Origin: Stenotrophomonas maltophilia
GTDB lineage: Bacteria > Pseudomonadota > Gammaproteobacteria > Xanthomonadales > Xanthomonadaceae
Direction of reading: 5' to 3'
Length of the DNA stretch: 64,000 nt
Assembly: GCF_900186865.1 (NCBI RefSeq)
Contig: NZ_LT906480.1
Coordinates: forward strand, 576,001-640,000
The notes below the pieces were generated by a model. The model saw nothing but the letters and a program-made list of their open reading frames with translations, did no database searches and was not told the origin of the DNA. The translations under genes and the position numbers were made by a program. Numbering within the stretch: the stretch's first letter is position 1; the number at the start of each line of letters is the position of its first letter. This document shows, piece by piece, positions 51,976 to 61,735 of this stretch.

Positions 51976-52914
51976 TTAGAGCGCCTTTTCCAGCTCCGGC
52001 AGGGTCGCAAACAGATCCCCCACCAGGCCGATATCGGCGATCTCGAAGATCGGCGCGTCGCCGTCCTTGTTGATGGCCACGATCGTACCGGCGTCCTTGA
52101 TGCCGGTCAGGTGCTGGATGGCACCGCTGATGCCGACGGCCACATACAGTTCCGGCGCAATGATCTTGCCGGTCTGGCCGACCTGCAGGTCGCTGGGCAC
52201 GTAACCGGCGTCGACCGCGGCGCGCGAAGCACCGACGGCGGCACCGAGCTTGTCGGCCAGCTGGAAGATGACCTTGAAGTTCTCTTCCGAGCCGACGCCA
52301 CGGCCGCCAGAGACCACGCGCTTGGCGCTCTGCAGGTCCGGGCGGTCGCTGGCACCGGCGGCCAGGCCGATGAAGCGGGTATGGGTCGGCAGGACAGCAT
52401 CGACGCTGGCCGCTTCAACGGCGGCACTACCGCCCTGGGCGGCTTCCGGCCACGACGCGGCGCGCACGGTGGCGACCACGGTCTGGTCGGCCGGGGCTTC
52501 CACGGTGATGATCGCGTTGCCGGCGTAGATCGGGCGCTTGAAGGTGTGGCTGCCTTCGACGGTCATCAGGTCGGAGACCTGGTTGACGCCGAGCAGGGCG
52601 GCCACGCACGGCATCAGGTCCTTGCCGAAGGTGGTCGACGGGCCGAACACGTGGGTGTAGCCCTTGGCCAGCTGCGCGATCTGCGGTGCCAGCACCTGGG
52701 CGATGGCCTGCGCGTTGGCGGCGTTGGCCACGGTCAGGACCTTGGAGACGCCACTGATCTTCGCGGCTTCAGCGGCGACGGCAGCCGGATCGGCGGCCAG
52801 CACCACCACGTCGATGCTGGCACCGCTGATGGCGGCGGCGGCACTGACGGTCTTGGCGGTGGCGGCGTTGAGCTTGCCGTCGTGGTGTTCGGCGATGACG
52901 AGAATCTTGCTCAT
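51976..52914 (-). CDS. etfA: Electron transfer flavoprotein subunit alpha
   Basis: 312 residues. N-terminal ETF domain ([14 protein letters not shown]) and C-terminal FAD-binding domain with [16 protein letters not shown] and [14 protein letters not shown]. With EtfB it passes electrons from acyl-CoA and other dehydrogenases to ETF:ubiquinone oxidoreductase. The start overlaps the etfB stop (TAATG). This is the conserved gene that marks the right edge of the xanthomonad LPS locus. Confidence 0.96.
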   Translation of the reverse strand: MSKILVIAEHHDGKLNAATAKTVSAAAAISGASIDVVVLAADPAAVAAEAAKISGVSKVLTVANAANAQAIAQVLAPQIAQLAKGYTHVFGPSTTFGKDLMPCVAALLGVNQVSDLMTVEGSHTFKRPIYAGNAIITVEAPADQTVVATVRAASWPEAAQGGSAAVEAASVDAVLPTHTRFIGLAAGASDRPDLQSAKRVVSGGRGVGSEENFKVIFQLADKLGAAVGASRAAVDAGYVPSDLQVGQTGKIIAPELYVAVGISGAIQHLTGIKDAGTIVAINKDGDAPIFEIADIGLVGDLFATLPELEKAL

Positions 52915-53660
52915 TACAGCAGCCCCTTCTGCTTGAGTGCGGCCACCAGTTCGGCCGCGTCCTTGACCATTACGCCCTTGCTGCGCTTGGACGGCGCGGC
53001 GTACTGGGTGGTCCTGAAGGTGTCGGCGGCTTCAACGCCGAGATCGGCCAGTTGCAGGGTCTCCAGCGGCTTGGCCTTGGCCTTCATGATGTCCGGCAGC
53101 TTGATGAAGCGCGGCTCGTTCAGGCGCAGGTCGGTGGTGACCACGGCGGGCAGGTCCACTTCCAGCGTTTCCAGGCCGGCGTCGACTTCACGGGTCACCG
53201 TAGCCTTGCCGTCCGCGATCTCGAGCTTGCTGGCGAAGGTCGCCTGCGGACGGCCCCACAGCGTGGCCAGCATCTGGCCGGTCTGGTTGGCGTCGTCGTC
53301 GATGGCCTGCTTGCCCAGGATCACCAGGTCCGGCTGCTCCTTCTCGATCAGCTTCAGCAGGGTGCGCGAGGCGGTCAGCGGCTGGATGGCCTGGTCGGTC
53401 ACCACGTGGATGGCGCGGTTGGCACCCATGGCCAGGCCGTTGCGCAGGTGCGCCTGGGCGTCGGCCGGGGCGATGGTGGCGACCACCACTTCCGTGGCGA
53501 TGCCTTTGTCGCGCAGGCGCAGGGCTTCTTCCAGCGCGATTTCATCGAAGGGGTTGGGGGACAGCTTGACGCCGTCGGTGACCACGCCGGAACCGTCCGG
53601 CTTGACCTGAATGCGGACGTTGTAGTCCACCACGCGCTTGTACGCGACGAGGATTTTCAT
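52914..53660 (-). CDS. etfB: Electron transfer flavoprotein subunit beta
   Basis: 248 residues. It has the family start [19 protein letters not shown], the AMP-binding region [19 protein letters not shown] and the C-terminal [10 protein letters not shown]. It forms the etfBA operon with EtfA. A TAGAAT element (minus strand, 53735-53740) lies at a plausible -10 distance. It diverges from rmlB. Confidence 0.96.
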   Translation of the reverse strand: MKILVAYKRVVDYNVRIQVKPDGSGVVTDGVKLSPNPFDEIALEEALRLRDKGIATEVVVATIAPADAQAHLRNGLAMGANRAIHVVTDQAIQPLTASRTLLKLIEKEQPDLVILGKQAIDDDANQTGQMLATLWGRPQATFASKLEIADGKATVTREVDAGLETLEVDLPAVVTTDLRLNEPRFIKLPDIMKAKAKPLETLQLADLGVEAADTFRTTQYAAPSKRSKGVMVKDAAELVAALKQKGLL

Positions 53661-53734
53661 CTGGTACGGGGTCCTTCAATAACGGGGAGAACGTCCGGTC
53701 CTGCAACAGCAACCGGTTCGGGGGTGGGATCCCG

Positions 53735-53740
53735 ATTCTA
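53735..53740 (-). promoter_or_regulatory. Possible -10 box of etfBA
   Basis: TAGAAT on the minus strand within GCTAGAATCGG, 75 bp upstream of the etfB start. It resembles the GCTATAATCG elements of the glycan operons. No strong -35 box is visible. Confidence 0.35.
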
Positions 53741-53923
53741 GCTGGCTTGGGTCGACCATGCGAATGCGTATGGTTTTGCTGCGGCGCGGCAAAAAAATGC
53801 CCGATCCAGCGCTCCGTTCACGCCATGCAGGCAGTCGTGAAGACGAACGACATGTATCCTGTGCCGCTGTGCCGGGGCGCCCACAGGCGCTCCGTGGATG
53901 AATTTCGATCAGGAGAACAAGTA

Positions 53924-54979
53924 GTGCCCACATGGCTTGTCACCGGCGGCGCCGGATTCATTGGCGGTAACTTCGTTCTCGAGGCCGTTGCGCGCGGCGT
54001 CAAGGTCATCAACCTCGATGCGCTGACCTACGCCGGCAACCTGAAGACCCTGTCCAGCCTGGACGGCAACCCGAATCACGTGTTCGTGCAGGGTGACATC
54101 GGCGACAGCGCCCTGGTCACCCGCCTGCTGGCCGAGCACCAGCCCGATGCGGTGCTGAACTTCGCGGCCGAGAGCCACGTCGACCGCTCCATCGATGGCC
54201 CGGGCGCCTTCATCCAGACTAACGTGGTGGGCACCCTGGGCCTGCTGGAAGCCGTGCGCGACTACTGGAAGGCGCTGCCGACCGAACAGGGCGCGGCGTT
54301 CCGCTTCCTGCATGTGTCCACCGACGAGGTGTACGGCACCCTGGGCGAGACCGGCAAGTTCAGCGAAACCACGCCGTATGCCCCGAATTCGCCGTACTCG
54401 GCGTCGAAGGCCGCCTCGGACCACCTGGTGCGCGCCTTCCACCACACCTACGGGTTGCCGGTACTGACCACCAACTGCTCCAACAACTATGGCCCGTACC
54501 ATTTCCCGGAGAAGCTGATCCCGCTGGTGATCGCCAAGGCGCTGGCCGGCGAGCCGCTGCCGGTGTACGGCGATGGCAAGCAGGTGCGCGACTGGCTGTT
54601 CGTGTCCGACCACTGCGAAGCGATCCGCACCGTGCTGGCCAAGGGCCAGGTGGGCGAGACCTACAACGTCGGCGGCAATTCGGAAAAGCAGAACATCGAA
54701 GTGGTGCAGGCCATCTGCGCACTGCTGGACCAGCGCCGCCCGCGCGCGGATGGCCAGCCGCGCAGCAGCCAGATCACCTACGTCACCGACCGCCCCGGCC
54801 ATGACCGCCGTTACGCGATCGATGCCTCCAAGCTGAAGAACGACCTGGGCTGGGAACCGGCCTACACCTTCGAGCAGGGCATCACCTTTACCGTTGACTG
54901 GTACCTGGACAACCAGGAATGGGTCAACGGCGTGCTCGACGGCAGCTACCGTCTGCAGCGCATCGGCACCGCGGCCTGA
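53924..54979 (+). CDS. rmlB: dTDP-glucose 4,6-dehydratase
   Basis: 351 residues from GTG 53924, with AGGAGA at 53911-53916 seven bases away. Rossmann motif [12 protein letters not shown], active-site TDE in HVSTDEVYG, YxxxK in [12 protein letters not shown], and [14 protein letters not shown]. It is the second step of dTDP-L-rhamnose synthesis and the first gene of rmlBACD. Later genes follow with short gaps or overlaps. Confidence 0.95.
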   Translation: MPTWLVTGGAGFIGGNFVLEAVARGVKVINLDALTYAGNLKTLSSLDGNPNHVFVQGDIGDSALVTRLLAEHQPDAVLNFAAESHVDRSIDGPGAFIQTNVVGTLGLLEAVRDYWKALPTEQGAAFRFLHVSTDEVYGTLGETGKFSETTPYAPNSPYSASKAASDHLVRAFHHTYGLPVLTTNCSNNYGPYHFPEKLIPLVIAKALAGEPLPVYGDGKQVRDWLFVSDHCEAIRTVLAKGQVGETYNVGGNSEKQNIEVVQAICALLDQRRPRADGQPRSSQITYVTDRPGHDRRYAIDASKLKNDLGWEPAYTFEQGITFTVDWYLDNQEWVNGVLDGSYRLQRIGTAA

Positions 54980-54993
54980 ACCCAGGAGACACC

Positions 54994-55881
54994 ATGACCC
55001 AGCGCAAGGGCATCATCCTCGCCGGTGGCTCCGGCACCCGGCTGTATCCGATCACCAAGGGCGTCAGCAAGCAGCTGTTGCCGGTGTATGACAAGCCAAT
55101 GATCTACTATCCGCTCAGCGTGCTGATGCTGGCGGGCATCCGTGAAGTGCTCATCATCAATACCCCGCACGAACAGGCGTTGTTCCAGCAGTTGCTGGGC
55201 GATGGCTCGCAGTGGGGCATGGATATCCAGTATGCGGTGCAGCCCAGCCCCGATGGGCTGGCCCAGGCGTATCTGATCGGCAAGGAGTTCGTCGCCGGCA
55301 AGCCGAGCTGCCTGGTGCTGGGTGACAACATCTTCCATGGCCATGGCCTGCGTGAAGTCCTCAAGCGTGCCGATGAGCGCGTGGACGGTGCCACCGTGTT
55401 TGGCTATTGGGTGAATGATCCGGAACGCTATGGCGTGGCCGAGTTCGACAAGAGCGGCAAGGTCATCGACCTGGTGGAGAAGCCGGAGAATCCGCGTTCG
55501 AACTATGCAGTGACCGGCCTGTACTTCTACGACGGCAACGCCAGCGCGCATGCCGCCGAACTGAAGCCGTCGCCGCGTGGCGAACTGGAGATCACCGATC
55601 TCAACAAGCGCTATTTGGGCGAGAGCAACCTGCACCTGGAAGCGCTCGGCCGTGGCTATGCCTGGCTCGATACCGGCACCCACCAGTCGCTGCTGGAAGC
55701 CTCCAACTTCATCGAGACCATCCAGACCCGGCAGGGCCTGCAGGTCTGCTGCCCGGAAGAAATCGCGTTTGGCCAGGGCTGGATCACCGCCGAACAGCTG
55801 GAGGCACTCGCCGCGCCGCTGATCAAGAATGGCTACGGCCAGTACCTGCACAAGCTCGCCCTGCGTGGAGTTGTTCCGTGA
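54994..55881 (+). CDS. rmlA: Glucose-1-phosphate thymidylyltransferase
   Basis: 295 residues from ATG 54994 (AGGAGA upstream). Nucleotidyltransferase signature [25 protein letters not shown], then [20 protein letters not shown] and [16 protein letters not shown]. It makes dTDP-glucose from glucose 1-phosphate and dTTP and is normally feedback-inhibited by dTDP-rhamnose. The glucose 1-phosphate can come from the XanA-type mutase at 60.3 kb. Confidence 0.96.
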   Translation: MTQRKGIILAGGSGTRLYPITKGVSKQLLPVYDKPMIYYPLSVLMLAGIREVLIINTPHEQALFQQLLGDGSQWGMDIQYAVQPSPDGLAQAYLIGKEFVAGKPSCLVLGDNIFHGHGLREVLKRADERVDGATVFGYWVNDPERYGVAEFDKSGKVIDLVEKPENPRSNYAVTGLYFYDGNASAHAAELKPSPRGELEITDLNKRYLGESNLHLEALGRGYAWLDTGTHQSLLEASNFIETIQTRQGLQVCCPEEIAFGQGWITAEQLEALAAPLIKNGYGQYLHKLALRGVVP

Positions 55882-56435
55882 AAGTGATTGAAACCAAGTT
55901 GCCTGGCTGCGTGGTGATCGAGCCGGCGGTGTTCGGCGATGCCCGTGGCTACTTCTTCGAAACCTGGAATGCCGAGCGCTTCGCTGCGCTGGGCCTGCCG
56001 GATCGCTTCGTGCAGAGCAACGTCTCGACGTCGGCCAAGGGTGTCCTACGCGGGCTGCATTACCAGTGGCCGCGGCCGCAGGGCAAGCTGGTCAGCGTGC
56101 TGGAAGGCGAGGTCTATGACGTGGCCGTCGACATCCGTCGCGGCTCGCCGACCTTCGGCCAGTGGGAAGCGGTGGTGCTGAGCGCGGAGAACAAGAAGCA
56201 GTTCTGGATTCCGGAAGGCTTCGCCCACGGCTTTGCCGTACTGTCCGAGCGCGCGGTGTTCAGCTATCTGTGCACCGAGGTCTACCTGAAGGACTTCGAT
56301 GCCGGCGTGCGCTGGAACGATGCCGATATCGCCGTGGACTGGCCGATCAGTGCGCCGATGTTGTCGGCCAAGGACGAGAATGCCCCCTTCCTGAAGGACA
56401 TCGCCGAAGACCGCCTGCCGGTCTACGTGCCATGA
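55878..56435 (+). CDS. rmlC: dTDP-4-dehydrorhamnose 3,5-epimerase
   Basis: 185 residues from GTG 55878, overlapping the rmlA stop (GTGA). Cupin fold with catalytic His in [16 protein letters not shown] and the substrate-binding [16 protein letters not shown], plus [16 protein letters not shown]. Third step of dTDP-L-rhamnose synthesis. Confidence 0.96.
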   Translation: MKVIETKLPGCVVIEPAVFGDARGYFFETWNAERFAALGLPDRFVQSNVSTSAKGVLRGLHYQWPRPQGKLVSVLEGEVYDVAVDIRRGSPTFGQWEAVVLSAENKKQFWIPEGFAHGFAVLSERAVFSYLCTEVYLKDFDAGVRWNDADIAVDWPISAPMLSAKDENAPFLKDIAEDRLPVYVP

Positions 56436-57337
56436 CCGTTCTGGTCTTCGGTGGCAACGGCCAGGTCGGCCAGGAGCTGCTGCGCGCGCTGGCGCCGCTG
56501 GGCAAGGTGGTCGCGACCACCCGCAGCGGCACTCTGCCGGATGGCAGCGCCTGCGAAACCGCCGATTTCGGCCAACCTGAAAGCCTGCCGGCCCTGCTGG
56601 ATCGGCTGCAGCCGTCGATCGTGGTCAACGCCGCAGCCTACACGGCTGTCGATCGTGCCGAACAGGAGGTCGACGCGGCCTTTGCGGCCAATGCGCAGGC
56701 TCCGGGGGTGATCGCGCGCTGGTGTGCGGCGCATGGCGTGCCATTCGTGCACTACTCCACCGATTATGTGTTCGATGGCCAGGGCACGGTGCCATACCAT
56801 GAGGACGAACCGACCGCACCGCTGGGCGTGTATGGCACCAGCAAGCGTGATGGCGAGGATGCGGTGCGTGCGGCCGGTGGTCGCCACCTGATCTTCCGCA
56901 CGGCATGGGTGTATGCCTCGCATGGTGCGAATTTCCTGCGCACGATGCTGCGCGTCGGCGCCGAGCGCGATCAGCTGCGCGTCGTCGCCGACCAGGTGGG
57001 CACGCCAACCCCGGCGGCATTGATCGCCGATGTCACCGCGCAGGCGTTGCAGCACCCGGGCCAGTTGTCCGGCACCTGGCACCTGACTGCCAGCGGCCAG
57101 ACCAGCTGGCATGGTTTTGCCGAGGCGATTTTCGCCGAATCGCTGGCTGCGGGCGTGCTGGTGAAGGCACCCTCGGTCGAGGCGATTCCCAGCTCCGAGT
57201 ATCCGACGCCGGCCAAGCGCCCGGCCTGGTCGGTGCTGGACAACCGCAAGCTGCAGCAGGATTTTGGCATCGTGCTGCCGGTGTGGCAGGATGGGCTGAA
57301 GCGTGTGATTGGTGAGGTTGCTGCGATCCGCGGATGA
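56432..57337 (+). CDS. rmlD: dTDP-4-dehydrorhamnose reductase
   Basis: 301 residues from ATG 56432, overlapping the rmlC stop (ATGA). SDR with VFGGNGQVGQELLRAL, VNAAAYTAVDRAEQE, STDYVFDG and YxxxK in YGTSKRDGE. It is the final NADPH-dependent step to dTDP-L-rhamnose, which the RgpF-like protein and core LPS assembly would use. The frame stays open upstream, but that part is the rmlC shadow. Confidence 0.95.
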   Translation: MTVLVFGGNGQVGQELLRALAPLGKVVATTRSGTLPDGSACETADFGQPESLPALLDRLQPSIVVNAAAYTAVDRAEQEVDAAFAANAQAPGVIARWCAAHGVPFVHYSTDYVFDGQGTVPYHEDEPTAPLGVYGTSKRDGEDAVRAAGGRHLIFRTAWVYASHGANFLRTMLRVGAERDQLRVVADQVGTPTPAALIADVTAQALQHPGQLSGTWHLTASGQTSWHGFAEAIFAESLAAGVLVKAPSVEAIPSSEYPTPAKRPAWSVLDNRKLQQDFGIVLPVWQDGLKRVIGEVAAIRG

Positions 57338-57457
57338 GACAGCGCAGGTAACGGGGCGCGTCTGCGAGCAGGTTTCGCGGCGCGCCCTCTTCTTTGACAG
57401 CTCCTGCAAATGGCTCCACCATCGCGCGGCGCATTCATCGTCGACGAGAAGGATTTC

Positions 57458-58825
57458 ATGAGCAGAGTGTCCACCGCGCCGGTCGCAAGGAAGGGAGGGT
57501 CCCCACTGGCTGTGGCCGCAGGTGTGGCCGTGACCGCACTGCTGGCGCGCCTGCTCTACGTGCAGTTCTTCAGCACGCCGATGCCTTTCTGGGACCAGTG
57601 GGACGGCGAGGGTGCCACCGCGCTGCAGCCCTGGTTGAACGGGACGCTGCAGTGGAGCACGCTGCTGACGCCGCACAACGAGCATCGCATCCTGCCGACG
57701 CGCCTGGTTGCGCTGGTGTCCTATCTGGTCACCGGGCAGTGGAACAACGTCTACGAAGCGCGCATCAGCGCGCTCGTGTTCTGCTTCATTCCAGCGCTGC
57801 TGGTCTGGTACGCGCTGCGTGACGCCGCAGCGGCCAACGGACGCCGACTGCTCGTCGCCTTCGCACTGCTCATGTCGGTCCTGCCGTTTGCCTGGCAGAA
57901 CTTCCTGGTCGGGTTCCAGAGCCAGTTCTACTTTCTGATCCTGTCCAGCATCGTTGCCATTGGGCTGGCCGCGCGGCACCACCAGCGCATTCCGGCGCTG
58001 CTGGCATCCACCGCGCTGAGCGTGCTGGCCGCCACCACCATGGCCTCGGGCATGCTGACCGCCGTCGCGGTCGGCATCACCTGCCTGATCGCCTGCCTGT
58101 GCCTGCCGGGCAGGCGTGCCCCGGCACTCTGCGCGACGGCGGTACTGGCCGTTCTGGCTGTCGTTGCCTATCGCGTGATTCCGGTCATCGATGGCCACGG
58201 CATGCTGCGCGCACAGTCGCTGGCCGAGCTGCTGCTGGCGGCGACGCATGCGCTGGCATGGCCGGCGCGCTCGAACTGGGCGGTCATCATCGTCTGGTTG
58301 CCCGGCGCGGTGATGATTGCGCGCATGCTGCTGCGTCGACAGGCGAGCAGAACCGATCTGGTGATGGCGGGCCTGTGCATCTGGACGGCGCTGCAGGGCG
58401 TGGCGATCGCTTACGGACGCGGCCATGAGATGCGTGTTCCTGCGTCGCGCTATACCGAACTGTTCGTACCTGGGCTGTTCGCCAACGCCTGGTTCGCACT
58501 GCGGCTCTGGAACCTGCTGCCGGCGTCGCGGATGCGTGGCGCCGCGCGTACCGCCGTGGTCCTTTTCGCGCTGCTGGTGGTGGTGGCGCCGCTGAGCCAG
58601 GTAGGCAAGGATTTCCAGAGGATCCGCGAGTTCGCTGCGGCCTGTCGGCTACAGCAGGAAAACGTCATCCGCTATCTGGTCACCGGCGATCCGGCTGCGC
58701 TGCAGGTGGGCGAGTTCGAGTTGCCGTACCCGGATGCGGGGAAGCTGAAGGCGCAGCTGGACGACCCGAAGCTGCGCGCGATCCTGCCGGTGAATCCCGC
58801 CAGGCCGGCGCCCGGCGACCGATGA
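57458..58825 (+). CDS. Polytopic membrane protein, possible glycosyltransferase
   Basis: 455 residues from ATG 57458, where AAGGA lies 5-10 bases upstream; an ATG at 57410 is less likely. About ten membrane helices. The first periplasmic loop has MPFWDQWDGEGATALQPWL and HNEHRILPTRL, acidic residues placed as in GT-C enzymes. FAWQNFLVGFQSQFYFLILS follows. The last ~70 residues are soluble. The protein belongs to a bacterial family of unknown function often found near polysaccharide genes. It follows rmlD by 120 bp on the same strand and converges with xanB. Confidence 0.72.
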   Translation: MSRVSTAPVARKGGSPLAVAAGVAVTALLARLLYVQFFSTPMPFWDQWDGEGATALQPWLNGTLQWSTLLTPHNEHRILPTRLVALVSYLVTGQWNNVYEARISALVFCFIPALLVWYALRDAAAANGRRLLVAFALLMSVLPFAWQNFLVGFQSQFYFLILSSIVAIGLAARHHQRIPALLASTALSVLAATTMASGMLTAVAVGITCLIACLCLPGRRAPALCATAVLAVLAVVAYRVIPVIDGHGMLRAQSLAELLLAATHALAWPARSNWAVIIVWLPGAVMIARMLLRRQASRTDLVMAGLCIWTALQGVAIAYGRGHEMRVPASRYTELFVPGLFANAWFALRLWNLLPASRMRGAARTAVVLFALLVVVAPLSQVGKDFQRIREFAAACRLQQENVIRYLVTGDPAALQVGEFELPYPDAGKLKAQLDDPKLRAILPVNPARPAPGDR

Positions 58826-58877
58826 GCGGGCCCGGTGGGCGGTCGATGTCCGACTGCCCGTCGAAGGCGCCGCCGCG

Positions 58878-60281
58878 TCAGTTGCGCCCGTACGTATCCT
58901 CGAAACGCACGATGTCATCCTCGCCCAGATAACTGCCTGACTGCACTTCGATCAGTTCCAGCGGCAGCTTGCCGGGATTGCGCAGGCGATGCGTCACGCC
59001 CAGCGGGATGTAGGTGCTCTGGTTCTCGCTGAGCAGGATCACCTCGTTGCCGCGGGTCACCTCGGCGGTACCGCTGACCACGATCCAGTGTTCGGCGCGG
59101 TGGTGATGCATCTGCAGGCTGAGCGTGCCGCCGGGCTTGACCGTGATCCGCTTGACCTGGAAGCGCTCGCCGTTGTCGATCGAATCGTAGGCGCCCCAGG
59201 GGCGATACACCTTGCGGTGCCAGGTCGCCTCGCTGCGGCCTTCGGCCTTCAGCTGTGCCACCACGGTCTTGACCTCCTGCATGCGGTCGGCCTTGCCCAC
59301 CAGCACCGCATCGTCGGTCTCGACCACGATCACGTCATCGAGGCCGACCATGGCCACCAGGCGCTGGGCATAGGCATAGGTGTTGCGGCAGTCGATGGCG
59401 ATCACATCGCCCTGGTGGGCGTTGCCGTCGCCGTCCTGCTGCGAGACATCGCGCAGTGCGGTCCACGAACCGACGTCGTTCCAGCCGGCATCCAGCGGGA
59501 TCACCACCGCGTCGGCGGTCTTTTCCATCACCGCGTAGTCGATCGAGTCCGAGGGCACGGCGGTGAAGGCATCCTTGTCCAGGCGGGTGAAGTCGGCATC
59601 GCGGCGCGCCTGCTGCCAAGCCTGGCGGCTGCGAGCCAGCATTTCCGGCTGGAAGCGCTCCAGCTCCTGCAGGTAGCGCGACGCCTTGAACAGGAACATG
59701 CCACTGTTCCAGTAGTACTGGCCGCTGCTGACGTAACCGGTAGCGGTCTCCAGGTCGGGCTTCTCGACGAAACGCTCGACCGCGCGCACGCCCTGTCCAT
59801 CAGCGGCCTTGATATAGCCATAACCGGTTTCCGGGCCGGTCGGTACGATGCCGAACGTGACCAGCTTGCCGGCTTCAGCGGCACTGGCGGCGGCCTGCAC
59901 TGCACTGCGGAAGGCTGCTTCATCAGTGATTACATGATCGGAGGGCAGCACCAGCAGCAGCGCGTCGGCACCGTCCCGGGTGGCCTCCAGCGCGGCCACG
60001 GCAATCGCCGGTGCAGTGTTGCGGCCCACCGGTTCCAGGATGATCGCGGCCGGCTCGGCGCCGACCTGCTGCAGCTGTTCGGCGGCAACGAAGCGGTGTT
60101 CCTCGTTGGCAATCACCAGCGGGCCACGCGCCGCCAGTGGGGCGACGCGTTGCCAGGTGGCCTGCAGCATCGTCAGCTCGCCGGCCAGTGGCAAGAACTG
60201 CTTCGGGTAGGCCTCGCGCGAAAGCGGCCATAGGCGTGTACCGGACCCACCGGACAGGATGACGGGCTGGATGCTGCTCAT
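58878..60281 (-). CDS. xanB: Mannose-1-phosphate guanylyltransferase / mannose-6-phosphate isomerase
   Basis: 467 residues, the standard length for the bifunctional type II enzyme. The N-terminal nucleotidyltransferase has [24 protein letters not shown] and RFVEKPD. The C-terminal cupin isomerase has [18 protein letters not shown], the metal motif [19 protein letters not shown] and [10 protein letters not shown]. It makes GDP-mannose from fructose 6-phosphate via mannose 6-phosphate and mannose 1-phosphate, with the XanA mutase in between. It lies 11 bp downstream of xanA. Confidence 0.95.
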   Translation of the reverse strand: MSSIQPVILSGGSGTRLWPLSREAYPKQFLPLAGELTMLQATWQRVAPLAARGPLVIANEEHRFVAAEQLQQVGAEPAAIILEPVGRNTAPAIAVAALEATRDGADALLLVLPSDHVITDEAAFRSAVQAAASAAEAGKLVTFGIVPTGPETGYGYIKAADGQGVRAVERFVEKPDLETATGYVSSGQYYWNSGMFLFKASRYLQELERFQPEMLARSRQAWQQARRDADFTRLDKDAFTAVPSDSIDYAVMEKTADAVVIPLDAGWNDVGSWTALRDVSQQDGDGNAHQGDVIAIDCRNTYAYAQRLVAMVGLDDVIVVETDDAVLVGKADRMQEVKTVVAQLKAEGRSEATWHRKVYRPWGAYDSIDNGERFQVKRITVKPGGTLSLQMHHHRAEHWIVVSGTAEVTRGNEVILLSENQSTYIPLGVTHRLRNPGKLPLELIEVQSGSYLGEDDIVRFEDTYGRN

Positions 60282-60292
60282 GCGGGCCTCGG

Positions 60293-61639
60293 TTACTGCT
60301 GGATCAGACGGGAGATTTCGTCGGTACGCGCCTGCATCAGTGCGGCGTCACCACGCGCTTCGACGTTCAGGCGCAGCAGCGGCTCGGTGTTGGAACTGCG
60401 CAGGTTGAAGCGCCAGTTGCCGAAGTCGGCACTGATGCCATCGGTGCGGTCCAGCGCGGGCGACTGCGCGGCGAAGTGTTCCATCACGCGCGCAACGGCG
60501 GCCTTGGCATCGGCCACCTTGAAGTTGATCTCGCCGCTGCACGGGTAGGCTGCCATGCGGTCTTCAACCCAGTCGGCCAGCGAACGGCCGCTCTCGGAAA
60601 CCAGCTGGGCGATCAGCAGCCACGGAATCATGCCCGAGTCGGCATAGGCGAACTCGCGGAAATAGTGGTGTGCGCTCATCTCGCCGCCGTACACCGCGTC
60701 TTCGGCACGCATCTTTTCCTTGATGAAGGCATGGCCGCTCTTGCACTGCACCGAGACACCGCCGGCCTGCTCGACCATGTCCACCGTGTTCCAGACCAGG
60801 CGCGGGTCATGCACGATCTTGCCGCCGGGATGGCGCGCCAGGATCGCCTTGGCCAGCAGGCCGACCAGGTAGTAGCCCTCGATGAAGCGGCCGCTGTGGT
60901 CGAAGAAGAAGCAACGGTCGAAGTCACCGTCCCAGGCGATGCCGAAGTCGGCACCGTGTTCGCGCACCGCGTCGGCGGTGGCGGCGCGGTTCTCCGGCAG
61001 CAGCGGGTTGGGAATGCCGTTAGGGAAGCTGCCGTCCGGCTCGTGGCACATGCGGATGAACTCGAACGGCAGGTGCGGTGCCAGCAGGTCGACGATGGCG
61101 CCGGCGCCGCCATTGCCCGCATTGACCACCAGCTTCAGCGGCTTCAGTTTGCTGGCATCGACGTAGCTCAGCAGATGCTGGATGTAGGCGTGCTTGTCAT
61201 GCTGGGCGGTCTGCCCGGCACGCGGCGGCTGGGCCTCGGAGGAATCGGCGGCGACCGCGTCGGAAATCGCGAACAGGCCGGTATCCGAACTGATCGGCCG
61301 CGCGTTCTCCTTCACCAGCTTCATGCCGTTGTAGTCCATCGGGTTGTGGCTGGCGGTCACCATCACGCCGCCGGCCGCGCCGAGGTGATCGGTCTGGAAG
61401 TAGACCTCTTCGGTGCCGCACAGGCCGATGTCGATCACCTCACGGCCGGTCCCACGCAGGCCTGCGGCCAGCGCATCCTGCAGTGCCGGACTGGTAAGGC
61501 GCACATCATGGCCGAGGACCACCGGGCCTGGAGCGAGCTGTGCGGCCAGGGCGACGCCGATGCGACGGGCCAGGTCCTCGTTCAGTTCTTCCGGCACACG
61601 GCCGCGGATATCGTAGGCCTTGAAAGCGGGCAGGGGCAT
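60293..61639 (-). CDS. xanA: Phosphomannomutase / phosphoglucomutase
   Basis: 448 residues. Alpha-D-phosphohexomutase family: [13 protein letters not shown] start, phosphoserine loop [11 protein letters not shown] (near residue 97), metal loop [11 protein letters not shown], sugar-binding [12 protein letters not shown] and C-terminal phosphate-binding RSSNTEP. In S. maltophilia the orthologue SpgM is needed for LPS and alginate-type polysaccharide supply. It feeds both rmlA (glucose 1-phosphate) and xanB (mannose 1-phosphate). AAAGGA precedes the ATG, and a TACAAT element on the minus strand (61670-61675) may be the -10 box of xanAB. Confidence 0.95.
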   Translation of the reverse strand: MPLPAFKAYDIRGRVPEELNEDLARRIGVALAAQLAPGPVVLGHDVRLTSPALQDALAAGLRGTGREVIDIGLCGTEEVYFQTDHLGAAGGVMVTASHNPMDYNGMKLVKENARPISSDTGLFAISDAVAADSSEAQPPRAGQTAQHDKHAYIQHLLSYVDASKLKPLKLVVNAGNGGAGAIVDLLAPHLPFEFIRMCHEPDGSFPNGIPNPLLPENRAATADAVREHGADFGIAWDGDFDRCFFFDHSGRFIEGYYLVGLLAKAILARHPGGKIVHDPRLVWNTVDMVEQAGGVSVQCKSGHAFIKEKMRAEDAVYGGEMSAHHYFREFAYADSGMIPWLLIAQLVSESGRSLADWVEDRMAAYPCSGEINFKVADAKAAVARVMEHFAAQSPALDRTDGISADFGNWRFNLRSSNTEPLLRLNVEARGDAALMQARTDEISRLIQQ

Positions 61640-61735
61640 CGATCAGATCCTTTGTGAGCTCAGCCCTCGATTGTAGTCCCAGTCCCGTATGGGAATCGTT
61701 TCCATCGGGAAACGCCACCTGACTGGGTGTTCCGG